Assembly: GCA_030248135.1 (NCBI GenBank)
Contig: JASANC010002065.1
Span: 1-64,000 of the forward strand
Origin: Theristus sp. LFF4_11
Taxonomy: Eukaryota > Nematoda > Chromadorea > Monhysterida > Xyalidae
DNA length: 64,000 bases
Direction of reading: 5' to 3'
Below, piece after piece: positions 46,901-55,935 of this stretch; position 1 is the first letter of the stretch, and every line of letters begins with the position of its first letter. The position numbers and the translations under genes were made by a program. The notes under the pieces are model-generated. The model searched no databases. It saw nothing but the letters and a program-made list of their open reading frames with translations, and was not told the origin of the DNA.

Positions 46901-47597
46901 ATAAACCCGTGCCCAACTGTGCACCGAGCGCCCATCCACCAACCAGCACCAGCGTGTCCGTCGTCCTACCACGCAACGCCAACAGCCGCGCGACGGGCAA
47001 GCCGACGGCTGAATCCGCGCGAATGCGCTTGTTCAAATGCGACAGCAGATCGACGATCTTCAACAAGATCGGTTCTGTTTGATCTTTCCTCAAAATGTAA
47101 ACACTCTTCATGGCCACTGTGAGACGTTATTATCGTTTATTTTGGTCCCGAGACTCTATGCGCGCATAGATAGGTGAACAGTTTCATGGATGACGTGGGG
47201 AATTCAAATTAACAGTGATCCGAGTCACCGAAATAGGGCCGAGTCACTTAAGCGAGTTTGAATCGCACGGAAAGATTGAGAATTGCTTCCATTCCACGTC
47301 GTAGAACCTAAACAACTGATAACTAAACGACTCCAGCTGTTCGAAAAAATTTACCACTGCTCACACCAACTTGTCAGTGACACAAACAGCCCAAATGCGC
47401 AGAAAATTACAACACGCCAAACTGCATTTGCAAAGCAATCGGCCAACCAAATTCCTGAGCTGTTCGTTCTGTTGCGTCTGTTCCAGCATCAGTACAACGT
47501 CGATCAGATGCTCGTCAACGAATTTCTGCAGCGCTTCACTAGAGTTCACGCAGGCCAAGCGAAGGAACAGACGTTCCACTTCGTCGGTTGTGGCCAT
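28992..47597 (-). CDS. ECM29: ECM29, proteasome adaptor and scaffold (HEAT-repeat protein)
   Basis: About 43 exon blocks read in order as ECM29, which binds the 26S proteasome, stabilises or inspects it and links it to membranes and transport. The start is [15 protein letters not shown] at 47597. Family landmarks then follow: [10 protein letters not shown] (about 47030), MVYIRMGF (46630), [14 protein letters not shown] (45950), KNIQVINE (44460), AFVQQLFE (43710), [11 protein letters not shown] (37150), [13 protein letters not shown] (36890), [13 protein letters not shown] (35760), [16 protein letters not shown] (34590), [15 protein letters not shown] (33250) and [14 protein letters not shown] (31450). 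The last exon encodes the C-terminus ([10 protein letters not shown]) and the stop is at 28992-28994. Introns are short but many hold F1-F5 elements or SINEs. The family is about 1,800 residues and nothing major appears missing. Some exon edges, especially exon 1 to 2, and an unmatched open stretch at 34340-34510 remain unresolved. AATAAA reads on the minus strand near 28815-28820. Confidence 0.93.
30213..30356. mobile_element. F1 element in ECM29 intron
   Basis: It runs from TACAGTCTAAGTC to GAGTTCGACTG-TA, with GGCTGATTGGTTGATGCATG and ATGCATCCCGTGATCACC as its arms. Confidence 0.75.
30563..30642. mobile_element. F2 foldback element in ECM29 intron
   Basis: GCGGCATTCATGAAGCAGTA and TACTGCTTCATGAATGTCGC are near-perfect inverted ends 80 bases apart. 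The loop carries AACTATGTG. Confidence 0.8.
31036..31223. mobile_element. F4 element in ECM29 intron
   Basis: TTCAGCGACGCAATGAGCGC pairs with GCATTGAGTCGCAGAACC. CATGCTTGACGCG and CATCAAGCTTGA form the inner arms. A small F2 copy lies nearby at 31558-31610. Confidence 0.7.
32380..32596 (+). mobile_element. tRNA-derived SINE in ECM29 intron
   Basis: The head starts CCTCGGTGGTAGCGTG and closes at GCGAGCCCCGCCCGAGG, so a tRNA-like acceptor pairing (CCTCGG with CCGAGG) and a box B-like GTGCGAGCCCC are visible. The body carries AAAACTCGATGGGCGCCCTA and GGGTTATCCCTGACTAGAAA, shared with the copy at 42490-42950. It is antisense to ECM29. Confidence 0.65.
35578..35978. mobile_element. Two F3 elements flanking an ECM29 exon
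   Basis: One copy (about 35578-35690) has ACGGCACGGCATGTCCCGCC and CTTTGACGTCCGTCAGC. The second (about 35903-35978) has TTCATACTGACGTGTGCGTA and CACGGCACGTCACGTCAGG. The ECM29 exon encoding [11 protein letters not shown] lies between them. More F3 copies: 3298-3385, 18250-18410, 38720-38908, 44778-44893 and 46221-46348. Confidence 0.65.
36359..36525. mobile_element. F4 element in ECM29 intron
   Basis: TTCTACGACTTCATGCGCGC at the left and GACGTGTCGCAAAACC at the right, with CATGCTTGACG and TTTTGAATTGCCGC inside. Another F4 copy starts at 37801 and fills much of the intron down-coordinate of the exon at 38040-38180. Confidence 0.6.
36595..36783. mobile_element. F5 inverted-repeat element
   Basis: The ends AAGGCGGAAACACCATTTAG and CTAATTGCTAAACGCGCCTT pair imperfectly, with GTACGCAC and GTGCGTACGCAC just inside and an internal CGTGTCGTGT. 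A second copy in inverted orientation lies at 48829-48962 in a POLDIP2 intron. Confidence 0.65.
38353..38495. mobile_element. F1 element in ECM29 intron
   Basis: CAGTCGAACGCTAAATTATA to ACGTTCGACTG, with TGGTGATCACGTGACGCATG on one arm and GGCGATCACC on the other. Confidence 0.7.
40755..40915. mobile_element. F1 element in ECM29 intron
   Basis: TA-CAGTCCAACCC to TTACACTG-TA. The arms GTGATGCATGCATTACTG and ATGCATGCATCACGTG pair well. Partial F1 copies also lie at 41150-41243 and 46749-46868. Confidence 0.7.
41540..41619. mobile_element. F2 foldback element in ECM29 intron
   Basis: GCAGCATTCATGAAGCAGTG pairs with CACTAAATATTGCATTCATG. Its edges almost touch ECM29 coding sequence on both sides (exons ending near 41620 and starting near 41535), so it makes up nearly all of this small intron. 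Confidence 0.7.
42490..42950 (+). mobile_element. SINE copy split by a roughly 260-bp insertion
   Basis: The tRNA-like 5' half (CCTCGTGGCCTGGTGGTAGT) is separated from the box B half (GATCGAGCCCCGCCGAGG, about 42805-42828). The body shared with the 32380 copy follows and the tail is CCCAACAACAACAACC. The inserted stretch (about 42527-42790) has inverted ends ATGGCCGAATAAA and TTTACTCGGTCAT. Confidence 0.6.
43253..43310. mobile_element. F2 foldback element in ECM29 intron
   Basis: GCGGCATTCATGAAGTAGTG and TACTGTTTCATGAATGCCCC are inverted ends only 58 bases apart. Longer copies lie at 44292-44378 and 47679-47772. Confidence 0.7.
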
Positions 47598-48470
47598 TTT
47601 TCTCAGTGTCTGGAACTGGCAACAGAAATGACTTTTTGAACGGTCATTCAGCCAATCAATGCAATGCGCACAATTAAAACGGCATTCATGAAACAGTATT
47701 TAGCATAGCAATGCTTTACGCATGGCTAGGTTTGACGGGCAAGCGCGTCACTAAATACTGCTTCATGAATGCATTGCACTGTGTTGCAGTTCCAGGACCC
47801 AATCAGCATAACAGACATGAATTTCCACTGTTAATGACAATTTCTGGTTTCAAACTAAACAAGCGCACTGTTGTGCGGAGCGAATTTTCAGCTCGTTAGC
47901 AGAAAAAAGCGTCCAAATATTCACAAGCTTTTATTCTCCCAGTGTTGTTTTTTGCATTTTCATCACCAGTAAGAAGGACAGCAGAAATAGCTTCACACAA
48001 AAAGACATCAAAATCACATGTGAAACGTTGACACACCGCTAACACAAACACGCGACAAAGCAAAAGTAGCCTGAAAAACCATCGAAGCCACAGCTGTACA
48101 ACAAAGTTGGACCACAGAAATCCAAGGAGACATAAAGCAGAAAACAATCGTAAAACCGCAAGAATGTTCAGATTTATGCCAGAATCGAACTTCTGAAGCC
48201 TTATTTAGTGTGGGTGGTTAATAAGTTATATCTAAAGCAGTTATTTTCAGATGTTTCATAACCTATACGAGAAACAAACCGGTTCCGTCGCCAATCAGCA
48301 AGCCGAATTCCGCACAAGATAAAAATGCACAAAATGAAATTGGAACTCGCTTGCAGTCATAAATAGTTCGCGATTCATCTATCATTTGTCACGATCGGGT
48401 GGGCAATACTAAAAAAAGAAGAACTTGATCTCTAAAACTGAAAGCTGAAATCCACGATCGCACACGACCA
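47598..48470. other. Gap between POLDIP2 stop and ECM29 start
   Basis: No exon is visible. The gap contains an F2 element (47679-47772) and must hold the 3' UTR of POLDIP2 and the promoter of ECM29, since both genes read on the minus strand. An AATAAA on the minus strand near 47928-47933 is the nearest poly(A) signal I see for POLDIP2. Confidence 0.45.
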
Positions 48471-51400
48471 CTACTCAGGGTCGCTGTTGCTCGCCAGCGA
48501 GTGATCTAGAAAGCACATCGGTATCTCCACGTCGAAACAATGCCCGTCGCTGACGCGTTGCACCGAGAGCGCCCCGCACATTCGCGCCGCGCCGGCCGCC
48601 GGTACCGAGATGTCGCCGCCCGTTTGGAACACGCGACACGAGCCGCTCAGACTGATCATCTGCAAGCGACTAATCGGAGTGAGCGGCAGAAAACAAAACA
48701 CATTCATCGACTGGCAGCAAGCAGCTGTCTCTCTCTCTCAGTGGCGTAGCGGTCGTAGTACAACGGGACTACGAAGGTCTTATGAAACTGGCCCCTGATA
48801 CCCAGTTGGTAAGAGCTCAATAAAGGGGGATTTAGCAATTAGTTTTTCGAACGTACGCACGGACACGACACCACGCCATTTAGAAATCGGGTCGTGTGTG
48901 CTATCTTAATGCATAACGGATACGATTAGTTTGCGCACGGGGTTTAGAACGACATGTGTGTAGGACAAAAGATATTCACAGCCAGCAGAAACCCGACAAA
49001 CCTGTCCATTGAAGCCGCCGCCAAAATCGATCACATTCGTACCGCTGTCTTCGCTGATCACGTGCAGCACACGCGACAGGATTTTCAACTCCGAATCGGT
49101 CAGATTCTCAACACGAATTGTGTAATGCCACTGAAAGGAAAAAACACATAAACAAATTTCAATAATGCCGATTCGATTCTTTGCCTGCATGCATAAGCTC
49201 GTGTTCGGGTCCGATTGATTGTTAACAAGGAAACACGGACGCGTTTGAATCTCATGAGATAGAAAATGGAATACACGGCAAAATTGACAAGTAAGGCAGC
49301 ATGTGCACGTCAGGATGCAACCAGCCGCAAGCTACATCGTCCCGTCACGATCATCAATCAAACTCATGTTTACCCAAATTCGAATCAAAACAAACTCAAA
49401 CAAGCTCCAACCCAATATTGCAGTTGGTGCCGGCGATCGACCGTCACCGTATGGAATGTCGGTATCACGGTGACTCGAACGTCGTTGGTCGTTTGCGCGT
49501 AGACACGACTGAATTTGTACAGTTGCTCTTGGCTGGCGCGAAACATTTGTAGCGCTTCCGTTGGCACCAGTGTTAGCACTGAAAAACGCCAGAAAGAAAC
49601 AACGTTTTACTTTTTTAATGATAAGAAATTTAAAAAAATTGAACAGGCGCTTCGCAAAATGTCCTATTGTCCTTTTTTGATTCTGTGACTCATTGTGTTT
49701 GCTAATGTGGAAAAGAAAATAGTTTCATGCTTGATGCGGCAATTCAAGAAGGCCTTAGTGACTCAGGCGTGTCTCAGGGGTTTGTGTCGCTTCACTTCAC
49801 CAATTTTGAATACCCGCGTCAACCATGAAACTGCTCTTCTATCGACGGGCGCATTGAGTCGCAGAACCAAAAGAGGCAAAACAACAGCTTTACAGATAGC
49901 CAACATCGATCGACAAAGGTGAAAAAAAGAACAAATAAACAATTCAACCAATTCCAACAAGAAACACCAAAAACACAATCTCACGCACGATCATCGTTCG
50001 CACTCTGCTGCCGCCTGAACCATCGCTCGAGCAAACTGTCCGACTCGGCAAAGTCGTCGTCGCGAGCCGCGATGCCCATCTGGTCGACGCGGATGACGTC
50101 ATTACGATCCGTTGGTGGTTGGGCGGCGCGGTGACGCGGCGTTGTTGACAATTGTGTTGAGTGGTGATCTTGCGGTAACGCGCCAAACGGAAGCACCTGA
50201 ATATTGTTTTTGTTTCTCGTCTGGTCATCTGTCTATTTCGGTTTCCGTATCCTTTTCGATCACCAATCTGCGTCTATCAACTCACCGCCCACACACCATG
50301 TGTCACATTTGAGTGGTTGTCAACAGATTCTTCTGTCCTATTGACAGAGTACCGAAAGAAAATCCACAGAAAAAAACAGCAGCACCTCTTCATGTGCGAC
50401 GTCGTCCAGTCCAACGATCCGCTCCACTCGGACGCCGTCGTTCGTCGGCGACATCGGCTGCATGTGCACCACACGATCGGTTCGACTGAGGTTCTGCAAA
50501 AAAAAACAACAACAACAAAGCAAAATATTTACCGAATCAGAACATGGCGTAAACGTTGGCATCGTATACACGAAGAAATCGCGAACAATAACATGAACTA
50601 GGAACACTCACAGCGACCGACAGATCTTTCGAGTCAACAAGTGCCTGGTAATAGGTGCATGGGCGAACCATCGGTTTCAACAGAAACGTGCCGCCTTCCG
50701 AAGTGCGATTGCGACGTTTGCCGATACTTTGACCTTTTGGACTGAAAAGCGGCGATCGTGTTGTGCGACAGAGCAAACCTCAACAACACAACGAATCTTT
50801 TGTGCATCTTTGTGAACCTTGATTGAAACCACTTGGTGTGGTGAACACTTTATGCAATGAAAAAACCACTTGGGTGAAAAAAACGTTGACTTATTCAAGG
50901 CCGTTTTGGCGTGTTAGTGTTGTCTCTTGTAAATTAAGACTCGGCTCGGATCTGACACGTTGACTTGCACTTGACCAATCAACGTTTCACAGTTCCAACT
51001 TCCAACCAAACCAGCTTGTGGACTGTGACCCCGAAACAGCGTCAGCAAACTTCGCATGTTGAATGGTTCAATCATTCTCAATCTTAGTTTTACGCAATAT
51101 GCACGCATCAACGCCCCGCTTTAAAAAAACGAAGAATTCATAAAAGGTTATAATTTTCAACGAACGGAAGGCGAGCGGTCTCGTATTCGACCAGTTCAGT
51201 TGGCCATGGAAACAAAATGACCCCACGATACGCCAAGACACGATGCACGAAATGCTGCAAAAATAAATGATCTTCACCGAAACAAACTCAGTGAAAAGAC
51301 TGAACTTGTCACTTTGGGGCACGATTACATCGATTTGTCAATTTTTGCCAAACTTTTACCTGCCCTGCCAAATAGACGTCGTCCGTTTGTTTCGGAGGCT

Positions 51401-52113
51401 CGATACGACCAATCGGAGAAAGCCTAAAAACAGAAATCGTGATTGTGTGTCAAAACCATGCGACAAATAACACAACGTAACGTATGGTGACCAGCGGAAG
51501 CTCAAATTGCAAACAAAAAGCCCGTGAAAGCTGAAAAGCGATTACTGGTATTTGAAGCTGCAAGGAACTGAAAGTAAATCTGATATTTCACGAGTCCAGT
51601 TTCACATACACAGTTCATTTTTTCAGTTTTCTGCATGTGATTTTGCGATCCACGTAATAGTTTTGAAGTACCAAAAATTCGAAACTTTTTTTTATTTTTG
51701 CAAGAAAAAACTGGAAATGAAACCGTTTTTTTGGAAAAAAAAGTTTATTTCCAATGCCAACACCAGCTGCAACAGAAAATAAGTGTCATCACGACGAACG
51801 AGAACGTCTCTGGTGGCACTGGTGCGTCATTCTTTGTGCCGCCGTCGCCGCCGCCGTTCTGCTTTCCTGCTGTCGACAGCGTGCGAATTGTTGTATGTTT
51901 CAGAGTGGAGTGCAATTGTTGATGATGATTGGACTTCAATTTGCAGCGCACGATCACTTGACGGCGTGGATCGAGATCGAAACCAGTTTTTGTGGAAAGC
52001 GGTCCACCACCACGCCCACAAGTTGTCGACAACGTCGGAACGGCTGACGACGGTGACGCCGCCGCAGCCGCTGCGCAAGTGCTCAAACAGCCGACGGCGG
52101 CAACCGTGCGCAT
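48471..52113 (-). CDS. POLDIP2: POLDIP2 homologue (YccV-like and ApaG domains)
   Basis: Nine exons fit: 51806-52113, 51360-51423, 51162-51254, 50612-50741, 50386-50493, 49989-50196, 49412-49578, 49002-49130 and 48471-48659. POLDIP2 is a mitochondrial and nuclear protein that binds DNA polymerase delta and PCNA and has mitochondrial roles. The first exon gives an Ala/Ser/Arg-rich presequence, as in a mitochondrial targeting peptide. Exons 2-5 form the YccV-like domain (ETLSPIGRIEPPKQ, LAYRGVILFPW, YYQALVDSKDL, IVGLDDVAHEE). The last three form the ApaG domain (VRVTVIPTF, WHYTIRVENL, ISLSGSCRVFQ, DGHCFDVEIP). Phases agree everywhere except between 51162 (phase 0) and 50741 (phase 2), so one small exon is unplaced in 50742-51161 or one boundary is wrong. 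The linker before the ApaG domain (TPRHRAAQPP) is not alignable. F4 (49680-49869) and F5 elements lie in introns. Confidence 0.88.
49680..49869. mobile_element. F4 element in POLDIP2 intron
   Basis: TTCTGTGACTCATTGTGTTT at the left and GCGCATTGAGTCGCAGAACC at the right. CATGCTTGATGCGGCAATTC and GCGTCAACCATGAAAC form the inner arms. Confidence 0.75.
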
Positions 52114-52498
52114 TTTCTCTGCAATGCAATTCTTCAGATGAAATAAAAAAAGTGCTGACAGAATTGCGCAGAAATTCGCTGCACAGCAAAAATACGCCGC
52201 ATCACGGACCCACATTTATTAGGACTTTGGGTGGTTTCTGCTTTTGACTTTTGGACTTGACTTTGACCACTTATAACAACAATGCAACGTTTTTGAATTG
52301 CCTATCTCTAATGACGTTTTCGAAGAAAAAAAGGAATATCAAGGAAACCCCGAAGTGAAACAGAATTATTTCTCTCAATGCCGATTTCATTTATTTTTCA
52401 CGCATTTTTGGTATCATCTTATCAGTCTGTCCTTGTTGTAAATTTCTTTTACTGCACAGATCCGAAAATATCAGTTAAAACTATTATTATCAATCTTA

Positions 52499-53455
52499 GG
52501 TTCTGCGACTCAGTGCGTTTGGAGACTACAGTCGAACTCACTAAAATGTGGAATCAGCTGATTGGTCGACCGAGCGGAGGCTGCTCACACTCCGCACCGT
52601 TCTTTATTCGTGGATTTGGATTTTATTGAAACGTGTTTTTATGAATTTCCAGCACCCTTTTTGTGCTAAAAATAAACTCAAAGGTTAGAGACCGCGAAAT
52701 TTAGAAAATTTTTATGCCACAGCTCAACTCAAAATGTATTTTTTTGTTTAATGACGACGACGACGTCGTCGCTTAATTTTTGCGTGTGGACTGAAAAATA
52801 AAAGCCTGAAAGGAGTGCGCTGTGCATGGTTTGCTGCGTGCACCAAGTAAATGAACACAGCAGCTTACCAAAAACAACTTGAAAACGGTGAAAATAAAAA
52901 ATGAAAGCAAAGTCGTCGTCGTGTCGTCGTCGTCGTATCGTCGTCGTCCGCGAAGTCGGAACGCATTTTTTTTAAATTGCGGACGCATGTCGATCGGTCA
53001 GCTAGGAATGAAACCCCCTTCAGCTGGCTACACAGCGCACTCATTTCAGGCTTTTGTCTTTCAGTTCACACGTAAAAATTAAGCGACGTCGTCGTCGTCG
53101 TCGTCGTCAGTAAAAAATGCATTTTGAGCTGTTGAATAAAAAAAATTGAATTTCGCAGTTCTCCAACCCTTTGAGTTTATTTTTAGCATGGAAAGGGTGC
53201 TGGAAATTCACACTCATTCAAAAGAAACACGTTTCAATAAAATCCAAATCCACGAAAAAAGAACGGTGCGGAGTGTGAGCAGCCTCCGCTCGGTCAACCA
53301 ATCAGCTGATTCCACATTTTAGTGAGTTCGACTGTAGAAAGAAAACTAGTTTCAATTTTTACGTGACATTTCCAAATAGCCCGGCCCTATTTTGGAGACC
53401 TGGTCACTTTACCAATTGTTTATCTGTCCATATGCCCGCATTTAGTGTCGGAACC
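52499..53455. mobile_element. F4 element interrupted by a long palindromic F1 element
   Basis: The F4 left end (GGTTCTGCGACTCAGTGCG) stops at 52526. The F4 right part (GAAAACTAGTTTCAATTTTT to CATTTAGTGTCGGAACC) resumes after 53336. Between them a TA-flanked F1 element spans 52529-53334. Confidence 0.75.
52529..53334. mobile_element. Oversized palindromic F1 element (806 bp)
   Basis: CAGTCGAACTCACTAAAATG and its exact inverse at 53315-53334 bound arms of roughly 350 bases that remain complementary inwards: GGAGGCTGCTCACACTCCGC, then ATAAACTCAAAGG, then GACGACGTCGTCGCTTAATT. Runs of GTC/GAC trinucleotides sit in both arms (52752-52771, 52914-52950, 53082-53108). No coding capacity is recognised. 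Confidence 0.75.
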
Positions 53456-53845
53456 AACATAAAAGATAATATTATCCAGGCACCACAAAGTATCAGAGAA
53501 TTTCTAAACTTTTGACAAAATAGCACAAATTGTGTGACCCAGAAACGCACGTAAAACAAATCACAATCATACGGTAAATCGGTCGGTATAACAAAAAAAT
53601 AAGCTCACGGAAAATATTAGCAGCAAATCATGTGGTATGGCAACTGGCAATGCGACAACTTTAGCACGGTAGATCTGAGATTCCAACTCAATCATCTGTG
53701 AAATCAATAGAAAGTGGCATAAACGGTCTCTCCTCTTGTGTCGGAAACGAATCAAACAAAAAAGTGCAGGAAAAGTACCTGATGATGCACCCACCAACGT
53801 ATAAAAAAGCAAAATGGAAAAGAATTTGAAAAGCGCAATAAACTA

Positions 53846-54976
53846 CAGTCGTCCTGGATAATTTGTAGTATTAGCTGATTGGCTGGTGGTTTTGCCTGAA
53901 TGTCAAGGTCAAAAAAGAAATTTAATCTTTTTTTATGGTTTTTTGATTTTTGATGTGCGAGCATTTGTGAGGCAAATGGTCTTTTGCGGCCGAAGTATAG
54001 CGGCCTGAAGGATTGCGGCCTAGACGGTAGCGACCGGAGCATCGCGGCCTGGACAATCGCGGCCTGGAAGATTGCGGCCCGGGTCGATTGCGGCCTGGGA
54101 GGATTGCGGCCTGGGACAATTGCGGCGCGGGACGATTGCGGCCGAAGTATAGCGGCCTGGACGATAGCGGCCGGAGCATCGCGGCCTGGACAATAGCGGT
54201 CTGGAAGATTGCGGCCCGGAACGATTGTGGCCTGGGAGGATTGCGGTCTGGGAGGATTGCGGCCTGGGACAATTGCGGCGCGGGACGATTTCCATGTTCA
54301 TGGGCGTTCCATGTCTGCCAAACTGGCTCCACAGCCATTTACAAATTTTCAAGGATGAGCAGAGGAGAAATACGATCTGAACAGTGGATCCTGGCCACCG
54401 CCGCCGTCGTCGTTGCAAAACCAAAAATTCCGCCATCAAAACTGCTGCTTTTTATTTTTCTGTGTCTCCCAAATCAGAAACAAGGTTTTACATTAATTTC
54501 CCAACTCATGGGCCACAATCGTCCCGCGCCGCAATTGTCCCAGGCCGCAATCCTCCCAGGCCGCAATCCTCCCAAGCCGCAATCGTTCCGGGCCGCAATC
54601 TTCCAGGCCGCTATTCTCCAGGCCGCGATGCTCCGGCCGCTATCGTCCAGGCCGCTATACTTCGGCCGCAATCGTCCCGCGCCGCAATTGTCCCAGGCCG
54701 ATATCCTCCCAGACCGCAATCCCCCCTACCGCAATCGCCCCGGCCCGCAATCTTCCAGGCCGCGATTGTCCAGGCCGCGATGCTCCGGCCGCTATCGTCC
54801 AGGCCACAATCCTTCAGGCCGCTATACTTCGGCCGCAAAAGACCATTTGCCTCACAAATGCTCGCACATCAAAAATAAAAAAAAACCATAAAAAAAGATT
54901 AAATTTCTTTTTTGAACTTGACATTCAGGCAAAACCACCAGCCAATCAGCTAATACTACAAATTATCCAGGACGAC
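53846..54976. mobile_element. 1.1-kb palindromic F1-like element with GGCC-rich internal repeats
   Basis: The ends CAGTCGTCCTGGATAATTTG and the inverse CAAATTATCCAGGACGAC are TA-flanked, and both continue into the F1 signature TTAGCTGATTGGCTGG. Inside, each arm (53985-54293 and 54515-54835) is about 18 degenerate tandem units of 15-25 bases built on GATTGCGGCCTGG. The arms are inverted copies. A unique central loop (54294-54514) separates them. Confidence 0.8.
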
Positions 54977-55125
54977 TATACATAAGATTTGTCAAAAAAT
55001 CCTATCGAAACCTGGCACTAGCTCAACTAAAAAAGTTAAGAATATGTGCATCGTTATCTGCACATAAAAAGTAACACATATGCAAAACTTCCAAACCGAA
55101 TAGCATTAAAAGAAATTTATGGTAA

Positions 55126-55913
55126 ATACCGTATTACCCTATTAAACCCCCCCCCACCATTGATCCCCCCAATAAACCCCCACCCCCACGACAAGTTTCC
55201 GAATAATCCCCCCACAAATAATCCCCCATGGGGGATTAGGTATTAGAAACCTGTTTGAAATACGTGCCCAGCGTAGTCTGTCTATTTTTGTGGAATACCC
55301 TTGGCACGCAAATGCTGAAAACGGACGAGTGAGATGATGATCGCGACTACTGTTTTCAAAGCTTATGGTGTAGCATGGGCTGTCTCAGCGTCATGGAAAA
55401 TTAGTATGACCTATTTATTTGAACGTGTCCTACTAAAATGACGTCATGTGCCGCAAAACATGCGCTTGCCGTTCACGGCAAACCAGACTTTCCGTTTAGC
55501 CGCGGTTTCTTCCCGCAAACAAATGGTGAAATGTCGAATCAGTCACATCAAACTGACGTTTTAGTGCCTGTACTTTAGATGTAAAAAAACGATAAGCCGT
55601 GGCCACTGACTGAATGCTAGTCATTGATTAAATTGTACAATTAGATGATGAGGCTGTTATTTTATTTATCAAAAGGCTGTTATGAATGGAAATGGATCTG
55701 ATAAGTGACACTGGGACCAAAGACAGTTTTGATTTTTTGAATCAGACCCGTGCGGACTCATAGTGGACATTTACCTAGAAACCTAGTCTCGGCGAAATGC
55801 TATCATCGGTGTCAATCTTTTGTAAATAACCACCCCCCCTTCCACCCAATAAACCCCCACTCCTAAAACGTATTAATCCCCCCCATGGGGGTTTATTGGA
55901 GGTAATACGGTAT
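55126..55913. mobile_element. 788-bp TIR element with C-run subterminal arrays
   Basis: The left end ATACCGTATTACCCTATTAA is matched by the inverted right end TATACCGTATTACCTCCAAT. Both ends continue into units of AATAAACCCCCAC/AATCCCCCC (55146-55230 and 55832-55895). The unique middle (about 55250-55800) has no recognised protein. Its right end is only 23 bases downstream of the DAGL stop codon. Confidence 0.7.
55892..55897 (-). promoter_or_regulatory. Candidate DAGL poly(A) signal inside a transposon end
   Basis: AATAAA reads on the minus strand 39 bases after the DAGL stop. It is part of the terminal array of the 55126-55913 element. Further AATAAA copies occur at the other end of the element. 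Confidence 0.4.
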
Positions 55914-55935
55914 AAGGATTCTCGGGTTTGATAAT

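Larger units (their letters stand above)
52114..55935. other. Repeat-filled gap between POLDIP2 and DAGL
   Basis: No gene exon is seen. It holds a nested palindrome (52499-53455), a 1.1-kb palindrome with GC-rich internal repeats (53846-54976) and a C-run TIR element (55126-55913). The POLDIP2 promoter and the DAGL 3' UTR must be in the flanking remnants. Open frames at 52773-53082 and 54020-54891 are products of these palindromes. Confidence 0.6.

Noticed and set aside
50914..51111. 65-codon minus-strand frame as the missing POLDIP2 exon
   Set aside because: It runs to a stop without a donor in the needed phase, and its sequence does not align with the family; only a smaller nearby exon remains possible.
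54088..54891. 267-codon open frame on the plus strand, and similar frames on the minus strand
   Set aside because: It is made of the palindrome's repeated GGCC units translated through; both strands and several frames are open, and the two halves are inverted copies. No start context, splice signals or family match.
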